From assembly GCA_943737045.1 (NCBI GenBank), contig CALSFV010000292.1:62001-126000 (forward strand): a stretch of 64,000 bases of DNA, in the 5' to 3' direction. The position numbers and the translations under genes were made by a program. Below are positions 44,181-52,948 of the stretch, piece by piece (position 1 is the first letter of the stretch; each line of letters begins with the position of its first letter). Origin of the DNA: Parapristionchus giblindavisi (taxonomy: Eukaryota; Nematoda; Chromadorea; Rhabditida; Diplogasteridae). A model generated the notes under the pieces. That model saw nothing but the letters and a program-made list of their open reading frames with translations. It searched no databases and had not been told where the DNA came from.

Positions 44181-47100
44181 TTACCATAGATAGAACAGAA
44201 TACGTCCATTGTGTCGAACACGATAGCGCTTTCCCGGGTTCGGATTGGTGGTGTACAAAATCTCTGAAATTTTAATTTCATTTTTTCTGTTTCATTTGTT
44301 AACTCCGAAGGATTTTGTCTCAAGCTATCTTTACAATCACTGTTCACAGTATTCTGGTTCAAGCCATTTTGTTTCCATAGCAAGACAAGCGAAAGACGAT
44401 TGCATTTGAGAGAGTTTCTATGTTGAGCGGTCGTTTTTGCTTTCACAGTCTATAGAACATTGTGTGTTCTGACCATACCATCTCTTATTCAATTAAAATG
44501 GCAGAAAGAGTTTCAAAAAAGCGGTTTTTTTTTATTTATTTATTTATTTATTTGATACACCCGTGACAGGTGTTTTTCCGTTAATTTAGTCAGGTCATGG
44601 CCAAACCCTGGTTAGGACAGGTCATTTAGATTGGTTAGAAGTAAATTCGATGTGTAAACGAAATGACAAACCGTCTCCGACAACGGGGCTCCACGCTCTA
44701 ACCGGCTTTGTAGCTCCACACACGGGCTTTGTGGGCACAAATCCCATGGGCATTCCTCCCTGAAAGATCAAAGATCACATTAGATCAATTGTATTAGGTT
44801 GAATGGGAAGATATTAGAAATGATTTTGAACTGCCCGATCTCTAGACTGGTCAATAACAACGTGCGCTTATGTTTCGTGTATGAGTTCTACGTCAGTTCT
44901 ACATAGAAGAGAAAAGTTCGTCGCTTAAAATACTTCGCCGCAAACACCAATTGTTCTTTCATGTAGAATTTTGTACAACGCTGCCTCAGCCGGAGGGTTT
45001 CATTCATATTTTTTTTAATTCATTCACTTTGTCGTCATATTCCATCCGTATCATTCTGACGGTACACTCATAATGGAACAAAGACTGTCGAGAAACATGA
45101 GGCATTCTCATCCGGACACTAAAACAACCCTAGGCAAGGGGGGGTGTCCCTCGATCATTGATAGTAGAGGCTCCTGTGATAACGAAATACGATTGACAAA
45201 ATGCTGGGAACAAACTTATGCATCGCGAACTTTTATAAATGGTTTAGATCTACTTTAGATATTCCCGGTTTATGGATTGTTATCGAATGTTAAAGAATCC
45301 TACATAGAAAGTGTGCATGAATCCTCTTCCATCAGCTACCATTCCGAGTGGGAGAAGTAACTGACCGCCTAAATAATAATCATCATATTGCGGTAATCAA
45401 AACTGATGTCACGGCACTAGGTCGAATGAGAGCCGATGAATAATAACCAACTGGATGATATCCATTTACATATGAGAGACAAGCGCTAATGAATAGAAAA
45501 AGTATGAAATGGTTATTATCCAGTCGGTTATTATTCATCGGTTCTCAGTCGACCTAGTGCCGGATGTCACTCACCCGTGGGACACGCCTCCTTTGCAAGT
45601 TCGAGGGATGCAGATGAGGCGTACACGATCTTTCCAACAGCGCCTAATCATTTTTGCAATATTATTCACTTTTTGCGTGATAACATTATACAGTCCCGCA
45701 CGTTCGCGCTCCCTAACCGCGGCCCCCCGCGGCACACTGCGGGCCGCATCATGCCGCATCGATGAATAATTTTTTTTAAACAATTCGCTGGTTGTGATCG
45801 TTGCATCATCAAATAAGGGTGCGGACATAATGATGCAACGATCGAAACCAATGAAATGTTTGAAGAAAAAATTTTATTCATCGATGCGGCATGATGCGGC
45901 ACGCAGCGGGCCGAGGGGGGCCACGTTTAGGGAACGCCAACGTGGGGGACTGTATGTATCCTGTCACAGGTCTACCAAAATCCATACTGTATATTCTACC
46001 GTAATCCCAGTATTCTACCGTAATCCCTGTATTCTACCGTAATCCATGTATTGTACCGAACCTGTTCCTCGGTTACGACTGAATCCCTTGCCCCAGAGTC
46101 GCTTCCTGCACAAGTCGGTGCCGCAGTATCCATGGGTCATGTACCTTCAAACATGTATTATTGATACATTCCGTACTTCAGTTCGCGCGAAGAACTTTGA
46201 ATTCCCCCATATTTGCCAAAACAGCAACTAATGTGGTGTTACATTTTCAAAACGTCTCCGTCAACTTGAAATTTGAAGTGTTTTCGGTCTCGAGTGGAAA
46301 ACCCTGATGGATCATGAAATTACTGTAAAAGGTTACGGCAGTCAGCCATTATTGATCCATGGTTACGGTAACTTCTTACCGTATCCCAATTGACAATAAG
46401 GGTTTTCCGCTTGGGACCCAAAATACTTCAAAATCAAAGTTGACGTTGACGTTTCCGAAAAAACTATTTCGAAGGACGGCGTGCGCCCGTTTTGAAAATG
46501 TAACACCACATAAGCGTCGTGGATTACTCTGTGACCGTATGCAAGAACAGTTTTCCGGGAAAATGTGACGTCATTGGCGTAGGTGGAGGCGTTTTCCAAA
46601 AATCCTCCGCCTACGCTAATGACGTCACATTTTCCCAGAAAACTGTTCTTGCATACGGCCACTGAAAAGTAGTATTCTAGCCAGGATTGTCAGCCACAGT
46701 ACCGATAGTTGTAGTAGTAGCGCATGTTGGTCATAGCATCAGCGGGCGGAGGTGCATCCTGCGAATTATTGATTTATTTTCAAAAATATTAGTTGATTTT
46801 CAAAAAAATATTGATCGATCTCACCGCGGCAGTCGGAGTGACAGCTGCGGATGTCTGAAAAATTCTGAATTACTCCGGTTTTGCAGGGTAATATTACAGT
46901 AAGTAACGCGCAAAAGTAACTTACTGCTTACTTACTTTTACGCTATAAATACGCGAAATAGCAAAACAGTAATAAAAAGTAAGTATGAAATAAGTTGCTT
47001 TTTGCGCGCTACTTACTATAATTTTACCCTACAAAACCGGAGTATTGATCGAAGAGTTGTAGGACTATTGATTTATAATTCGATTAGATGCTTTAAAATC

Positions 47101-47601
47101 TGATGAAATCAGCGGATGCGGATGTTGTGGATTGAAATTTACTCTTACACTTGCAACTGCGGTGGTAGAGTCTGTCGTCGAGCCAGCAGTTGTAGTTGAT
47201 CCATCTGTTGTTGTAGATGCTCCCGTAGTTGTCGAAGAATCCGTTGTAGTGGACGCTGCAGTTGTCGTAGATGCATCGGTTGTCGTTGAAGCTGCTGTAG
47301 TCGTAGATGCATCGGTTGTCGTTGAGGCCGCAGTTGTCGTTGAAGCTGCTGTAGTCGTAGATGCATCGGTTGTCGTTGAGGCCGCAGTTGTCGTTGAAGC
47401 TGCTGTAGTCGTAGATGCATCGGTTGTCGTTGAGGCCGCAGTTGTCGTTGAAGCTGCTGTAGTCGTAGATGCATCGGTTGTCGTTGAGGCTGCAGTTGTC
47501 GTAGACGCATCGGTTGTTGTAGGCGCTGCTGTCGTCGTAGTGGACTGACCCTCCAACCCTCCGATCAATGTCACCAAGACTACAACAGTGCAGAATCGCA
47601 T
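44181..47601 (-). CDS. Secreted Thr-rich protein with conserved C-terminal domain (paralogue 2)
   Basis: Exons: 47149-47601, 46825-46854, 46703-46758, 46062-46144, 45575-45643, 45304-45368, 44672-44759 and 44181-44263, giving 308 residues. Signal peptide MRFCTVVVLVTLIGGLEG; residues 19 to about 140 are TTTAAS/TTTDAS repeats. The C-terminal domain keeps all four cysteines (YCGTDLC, EACPT, PVCGAT) and ends GRILFYLW. In the two paralogues exon 2 is one 139-nt exon; here it is split into 56 + 83 nt by a 558-bp insertion starting GT and ending AG (46145-46702). Only its removal restores length and frame. A 30-nt exon (TSAAVTPTAA) is specific to this copy. Introns hold at least four inverted-repeat elements and a LINE tail. 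The open frame across eight exons suggests a working gene. Confidence 0.78.
44343..44470. repeat. Dispersed repeat, partner of 35.64-35.80 kb
   Basis: It shares CACAGTATTCTGGT, CAAGCCATTTT and TATGTTGAGCGGTCGTT with the copy in the zinc-finger gene. It lies in the last intron of Thr-rich gene 2. Confidence 0.55.
44528..44640 (-). mobile_element. LINE-like 3' end with TAAA tail
   Basis: Read on the minus strand it ends CACCTGTCACGGGTGTATCA followed by AATAAATAAATAAATAAA, a typical 3' terminus of a 5'-truncated non-LTR element. It lies in an intron. Confidence 0.5.
45413..45562. mobile_element. 150-bp MITE with 8-bp target duplication
   Basis: Terminal repeats GGCACTAGGTCGA and complement enclose a stem-loop. 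GATGTCAC flanks it on both sides (45405-45412 and 45563-45570). An 8-bp duplication is typical of hAT-type elements. It inserted only a few bases inside an intron of Thr-rich gene 2, leaving the GTGAGT donor intact. Confidence 0.8.
45691..45952. mobile_element. Inverted-repeat MITE flanked by TA
   Basis: Long arms start CAGTCCCGCACGTTCGCGCT and end with a diverged complement. TA on both sides suggests a Tc1/mariner-type origin. It lies in an intron of Thr-rich gene 2. Confidence 0.75.
46231..46511. mobile_element. Inverted-repeat element inside the gained intron
   Basis: ATGTGGTGTTACATTTTCA at the left pairs with its complement at 46492-46511. It lies inside the 558-bp insertion that splits exon 2 of Thr-rich gene 2. 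Confidence 0.7.
46531..46662. mobile_element. Hairpin MITE, family M3
   Basis: GTGACCGTATGCAAGAACAG ... AATGTGACGTCATTGGCGTA pairs with its complement. A related copy is at 47888-48027. It forms the other half of the exon-splitting insertion. Confidence 0.75.
46871..47044. mobile_element. Inverted-repeat MITE flanked by TA
   Basis: The ends ACTCCGGTTTTGCAGGGTAA and complement bound arms with GTAAGTAACGCGCAAAAG. TA lies at both edges. It sits in the first intron of Thr-rich gene 2. Confidence 0.75.
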
Positions 47602-47639
47602 TGTGCAAGTTGGTTTGTGGACAGCTTAGATGCTCCTTC

Positions 47640-47650
47640 CTTATATATAG
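47640..47650 (-). promoter_or_regulatory. TATA box of Thr-rich gene 2
   Basis: CTATATATAAG on the minus strand, about 40 bp before the ATG at 47601. Confidence 0.7.
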
Positions 47651-49362
47651 TATTGTCTCAATCGTACAACTATTATTACAGTGGACGATAGCCTGACACC
47701 AATGGAGAGATAGTAGTAGTTATCGTGACCATTAAGTTGTTTCCATCTCGCTATGATATAAGCGCACACACAAATCGTATAGTTTGCTCATAATGTCAGA
47801 TTCGTAGTTGATGATCTTATCTTCAAACGACGATTTCGTCCGTCATTCGTCATTCATTCGTCGTTCATTCTTTTTGCACAGATCAGTGGACGTATTCATG
47901 AACAACGGGAAAACCGTTTTCCGGGAAAATGTGACGTCATTAGCGTATGCGGTGGATTTTTCGAAACGCCTCCGCCTACGCTAATGACGTCACATTTTCC
48001 CAGACAACTTTTCATGCATACGGCCACAGATGCAAGGGCATGAGAGAGCTTGTGTTTGCCATTTCGCAATGTTACCAATCTTTTCGGAAAATAATCGATT
48101 TTTATATCGTGCTCGTCTGTCGCCTAAGTTCAGGCGATATTTCAAAAAATATGTTGGCAATTATTTTTCTATTTGTCACTAATTCGCAATTGTTTCAGAG
48201 TCAACCATAATTTTATTTCCAAATTTTCCGTAAAAATATGAGTTTTACGAAATCTATTCTTCAAATGCGAGGTTTAGGTTCAATGGCGTTTAGTAGCCAA
48301 CCCACCAACTAACAACCAACTAATTGTAAGCGATGAAAACTACAAGCATATATTTTTTTAATGTTCTCTGTTGTGAGAATTGTTTTTGACTTATCAAATA
48401 TTTTCGCCTACAGTATCCTTCAGGCGCAGAATCAAACTTTCTCATATGTACGGCTGAAAGAGTGAGCACGCCTGGCAGTGCACTATTATATTCCACAGAA
48501 GAAGGAAAAATTTTCTGCTTCCACCGGACAGAATGTCAATTCTTTCAGAAAGTTTATGATGTTCACAACAGGGCTGTGCATTTTCCGTTTTCCGATTTTC
48601 CGATTTTCCGAACCTTTAAAATTTTTCGATGATTACGGTACTTGGGAGGAAATCCACTCGTGATATTTAATATGTTTGTATACGGTAATTTTCATCATTG
48701 CTCTTTCTTGCTACAAACATTCCCATCCTTGGTTATGACTTCTAATGATTTGTTGTTGCATTATGTTCTTGATCGTGTTCCTTGATTTGTGATTTTCTTG
48801 ACTTCAATAAAACAATAATTTTGTTAAAAACGAAAATTTATGTATTTTGAGGCAAATTTAGATTTTTCCGATTTTTCCGAATTTTCCGAAAAATAATTTC
48901 GGAAAATTTCCGTTTTCTGCAATTTTCCGAAAACTGTTTTCCGCGCAGTCCTGGTTCACAATGTCTATTTGAAAGTTAAGAAAATATACATTTATGCTTT
49001 GAAGTCTTGCTGAACACAGTTAGTCTACTGTAAGATCGTTGGTAATATTTTATTGCATTTATTCGATTTAGTTACATTTCTAGTCTATCCCTCGCTTTTA
49101 ATCACCACATTAAAGAATGGAAATAGACATTTAATATCTTCAAATAATCCTTATATCTATCTATAAGTTTCACTCCAAATATGGCTTTATTATTTTTGAA
49201 TATCATTAACAATAAACAATATGTAATTCTTGCCCATGATCACTTCAATTATGTACTCGTATCATACTCTATACAATATCGTAACTATATGATTTGTGGA
49301 ATAATTCATAAAAACAATGAGAAATAAGAAATTATGTACAGTGTTTAGTCATAATCATCGAT
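47651..49362. other. Intergenic region between Thr-rich genes 2 and 3
   Basis: It contains an M3 hairpin (47888-48027) and patches of TTTTCCGATTTTCCG repeats (48580-48610, 48860-48945). No gene is supported. Confidence 0.5.
47888..48027. mobile_element. Hairpin MITE, family M3
   Basis: AAAATGTGACGTCATTAGCG and its complement surround a loop near 47950. It is about as long as the copy at 46531 and clearly related to it. Confidence 0.75.
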
Positions 49363-50594
49363 TTATTGGGGCCATAGATAGAAGAGAACACGACCCTTAT
49401 GACGGATTCTGTATCCTGCAGGAGGAGCACCCGTTGTGTATACAATATCTGAATGATCATAGATTAGATTATTGATTATCGATCGATTATCGATCGATTA
49501 CCGTCTCCGATAACTGGGCTGTACGCATAAACGGGAAGTGTGGCACCACAGACGGGTCTGGTGGGAACGTAGCCTTGAGGCATACCATCCTAGAAAAATA
49601 AATGGTATTCTTTAAAGGAATACCCCATGCTAATTTTACCCTCCGCATTGGCAATACTCTCTCGCAAACATAGAAAGTGAGAGAGTATTGTCAGAGCGGA
49701 GAGTTTTAAATTAGCTTGGAGTGTGGTTTTAAATATTCTGATTTATAAATAGTTGTAGAATGGATCTTACATAGAAAGAGTGCATGAATCCTCTTCCTTT
49801 GGCTACCATTCTGAGTAGGAGAAGAATCTGACCGCCTAAATAGTAATCAATCATGTTAAGTCAACCTCCATCACAAGGTACTCTCCACCTAAATAGTAAA
49901 TAAGTTATCATGTCAAAATCAAGTCATAATAAATATGTGACATACCAGTGGGACAAGCCTTTTGTGCCTCAGCTAGAGAAGCAGATGATGCATAGACGAT
50001 CTTTCCAACGATTCCTAAGTCATCTATACTCAGGAGCTCACGAAATACGGAATTACCCACCAGTGTTAGTGGTTCTACTGAACCCAGAACCCCACAATCT
50101 GGTTCGACACGCGTCGGTTCCACAATATCCATGGGTCCTGTACTGAGCATTGTAGGAGTAACGCATATTAGTGAAAGCGCTGGCGGGTGGAACTCCATCC
50201 TGACAATATGTTGATGATCTTCCATGCTAACATGTAATAAATGTTTACTCACCGGTATTGTCGTGGGAGCTACAGTTGTCGTTGGAGCTAAAGTTGTTGT
50301 TGGAGCTAAAGTTGTCGTAGGCGCTACGGTTGTCGTAGGAGCTGCAGTTGTCGTAGGAGCTACAGTTGTGGTCGGAGCTACAGTTGTGGTCGGAGCTACA
50401 GTTGTGGTCGGAGCTACAGTTGTGGTCGGAGCTACAGTTGTGGTCGGAGCTACAGTTGTGGTCGGAGCTACAGTTGTCGTAGGAGCTGCAGTTGTCGTAG
50501 GAGCTGCGGTTGTCGTAGGAGCTACAGTTGTAGTGGACTGAGCCTCCAACCCTCCAATCAATGCCAAAACAGCTATAAGATTGAAGAAGTGCAT
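49363..50594 (-). CDS. Secreted Thr-rich protein with conserved C-terminal domain (paralogue 3)
   Basis: Six exons: 50253-50594, 50061-50199, 49946-50014, 49771-49835, 49502-49589 and 49363-49448. They encode 262 residues. The start ATG at 50594 is preferred over 50633 because a TATA box lies at 50636. Signal peptide MHFFNLIAVLALIGGLEA, then about 14 APTTTV-type repeats, then the C-terminal domain (THGYCGTDACRTRLWGSGF, VYASSASLAEAQKACPT, PVCGATLPVYAYSP, GRVLFYLWPQ). It is more similar to paralogue 1 than to paralogue 2. Intron 2 is 46 nt. An M1 MITE sits in intron 4, the same intron as in paralogue 1. Likely a secreted mucin-like surface protein; I do not recognise the domain. Confidence 0.87.
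49611..49733. mobile_element. Palindromic MITE, family M1
   Basis: TTTAAAGGAATACCCCATGC and arms ACCCTCCGCATTGGCAATAC / GCGGAGAGTTTTAAATTAGC. It lies in intron 4 of Thr-rich gene 3. Confidence 0.8.
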
Positions 50595-50635
50595 TGTTGA
50601 AGCTGTTTTAGACTTGATTGAAAATGTCTCCACGT

Positions 50636-50642
50636 TATATAG
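50636..50642 (-). promoter_or_regulatory. TATA box of Thr-rich gene 3
   Basis: TATATAA on the minus strand, 42 bp before the ATG. Confidence 0.7.
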
Positions 50643-51402
50643 ACTCTGTGCATCGTGAAGTAGATCCTTATTGTGGTTGTAAACGAACTATTAATATTCT
50701 TGCCGAATGAGAGGAGCTTCATCTCTGTTTCAATGCTATCCTAAAATGAGAGCACATGGATCAAGCTTATACAAAGGAAATTTTTTTCAAAACTTAATTT
50801 TATTGCAAATTCGGAATAATTATTTACGAGCGATCGTGCCCGCTGTCATATAAAAACATATCTACATATGAGGAATAAAAGGAGTCATACAGTTTAGTAG
50901 AATGATTAAGTTTAGAAAAACATTATTTCCTATTACGAGTTTGCGATGTGTTCTCGATAATTTCTAGCACAGTGGTGTCTTCATTTTTTTTAAAAAACCT
51001 ATAATATTATTTACGTTCATCCTTTTAGTGGTCTGACACGTTTAACGATGTATCGTTCAATGTATCAGACAACTACAGAGAATATGGATCAATTGTCCGT
51101 ATACAAATTGTTCTGTGCGTGCATAAGAAAATGACAAAAATCGGTTGTAAATACCGAGAGAATGGGTTTAAAAAAGTAACACTCATTTTCACAACTAGAG
51201 ATCCACAATCGTGCAGTCGTGCAAACTGAATTTCAAAGTGAAAATGAATGAAAAAAGTAAGCATGATTTTGATATGATTTTTTTCATCGTGTCATCTCGT
51301 GCATTCGTCTCATTCTCTGTCATTTTCATTGAAGTAGTGATTTAATAAGCAACGAGCATAAAGCTACTCAAAACTTAAAAGAGAAGACCAAATTTTCGAA
51401 TT

Positions 51403-51568
51403 CACTGAGAGCAAACTTACCTGGCAAATCGTTACCCCGATACACTTTCCTGGCAAACGATTACCTCAAATGGTGAATTATTCAACGGCTGAATTCACCA
51501 TTTGGGGTAATCGTTTGCCAGGAAAGTGTATCGGGATAACGATTTGCCAGGTAAGTTTGCTCTCAGTG
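51403..51568. mobile_element. Hairpin MITE with CACTGAGAGCAAACTTAC ends
   Basis: Near-perfect arms of about 75 bp (CACTGAGAGCAAACTTACCT ... CCAGGTAAGTTTGCTCTCAG). The same terminus occurs in both arms of the giant palindrome (near 23960-23976 and its mirror), so the family is shared. Confidence 0.75.
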
Positions 51569-52288
51569 TTTGTACAATCATGATTTAGTAGAGATTTGCC
51601 AAATTTTGTCAAAATTCGTTGCAAATTTGTATTTTTTTTTCGTTTCGGCGACATCGTATTGGTTGTGAAATATAACATCCATCGTGTCAGTATTTAACGA
51701 GCTTCGTAAAAATGAGAAGATAGACTACACTGTGTGCAGTAGAATATAACTAAAGAGAGAATAAAGAGAACAAGCAAATTTGCTACAAATCTCGTTCATT
51801 CCACGAAGAATTAAGAGCGATATTGTGAAATAATAGATTTTCAATTTTTCGACGATTTTAAGTGTTTCGTTAAGAAATTTCGTAATCTTTGTTTTTTTTC
51901 AATTATATTAGTACGTGCTACTCCACAAGCTTCATTGCAGTATTCATTTCATCATTTCATATAAATCTTGAACAGTACAATGATACGATCATGCTTTATG
52001 TACAGCTACTCTTTCGTTTTTACAAATAGTCAAGACATTTCTGATACTCGTTTCGGTGATCGTCGTCTGTCATCTATGTGGTCTATCAGAAAGTTCGATT
52101 TCCATCCATAAGCTTCTTTGCAGTATTCATCTGAAATATGACTGTTACAGCTAAATCGTAAGATCAAAACGAGAAAAAACGAAACAAGTAGGAGGCAAAA
52201 ATACTAATTTTCCATACGTTTCAAAAAAATCTTGACCATCGTTCCAAATTCTTGTGAATGTTGGGCGATGTAGTCTACTCTCCCTCTG

Positions 52289-52462
52289 GTATTTTCAAAC
52301 TAGTAGTTTACTTATATTTCCGTTAAAGTTAAACGTATGTTTAATAGAAGTGGTGTATAATACGGTAATGCATTTCGTCAAATGTTTATTTCACTCGTAG
52401 TAAACTAATAGTAAACTGCTAATCTGTGACGTCACGTAAGTAAACTAATAATTTGAAAATAC
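52289..52462. mobile_element. Inverted-repeat element
   Basis: GGTATTTTCAAACTAGTAGT pairs with ACTAATAATTTGAAAATACC at the other end. Inner sequence also pairs (AGTTTACTTA / TAAGTAAACT). Confidence 0.6.
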
Positions 52463-52742
52463 CAGAGCCATTACACTCTGACCTATTTTGTTTTCAAAAT
52501 AGGCCAGAATGTAAAATTCATATCGAGATATTCCCACTTTTTTCATCTTCTACTGATCTCAAAATCTTGCGTTATTCCCATTAGAAAAATTCACCAACGA
52601 TCTCATCTCTTTCATTCATGCTGAGCGGTCGAAATGTCTTTCGCTCCGTAATTAGTGGATAGAGTTGAAGTCCGGCGAAAGTCTACGCAACAAGACGGCC
52701 GTATCTCCAATTGTTGCAAGTCTCTACTAGTTCGTCTTTCCC

Positions 52743-52792
52743 ATGGTACTCCGATTCGCTGTGTTCGTTTTGGTCGTGTTCAATCTCGGATT
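52743..52792 (+). CDS. Possible first exon encoding a signal peptide
   Basis: ATG opens MVLRFAVFVLVVFNLG, a good signal sequence, and runs into a GTGAGT donor. No following exon with a plausible intron was found. A nearby in-frame continuation would need an 18-nt intron, which is too short. It lies just past the 3' end of the fucosyltransferase gene, on the other strand. Confidence 0.25.
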
Positions 52793-52948
52793 GTGAGTTA
52801 TCTTCTCAAGTGTTTTCCAACCGAATGATGCACCGGACCGACGTCTTTGGCGTAAGAAGACTAGTCATTCCTGACCTCGTATAACGTGATAAGAAGTACT
52901 GAATACCATCCCGTACCATTCTTATACAGGAATAAAATTATTTGATAA

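Larger units (their letters stand above)
46145..46702 (-). other. Transposon-derived new intron in Thr-rich gene 2
   Basis: On the coding strand the insertion begins GTACTG and ends TTTGAAG. GTAC occurs at the start of the insertion and again just after it, consistent with a target duplication that supplies the donor GT. Exon pieces of 56 and 83 nt add to exactly 139 nt, the length of the unsplit exon in both paralogues, and the joined codons read YRYMTHGYCGTD where the paralogues read ARYRTHGYCGTD and AQYRTHGYCGTD. Confidence 0.7.
50643..52948. other. Intergenic region with two hairpin elements
   Basis: No gene is supported on either strand except a possible signal-peptide exon at 52743. 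Hairpins lie at 51403-51568 and 52289-52462. Confidence 0.45.

Noticed and set aside
47132..47548. Val-rich plus-strand ORF, and the Asn/Tyr- and Gln-rich minus-strand ORFs overlapping the Thr-rich repeats
   Set aside because: They are other-frame shadows of the ACC/ACT-rich repeats in Thr-rich gene 2; similar shadows exist at 42304-42546 and 50224-50541.
44181..47601. First view of paralogue 2 as a pseudogene truncated at the 3' end
   Set aside because: A final exon at 44181-44263 aligns with exon 6 of the paralogues and keeps the frame, and the exon-2 interruption is removable as an intron, so an intact gene is the better reading.
52743..52920. Short secreted peptide gene with an 18-nt intron
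   Set aside because: An intron of that length is far below any used in nematodes; only the signal-peptide exon is reported, at low confidence.
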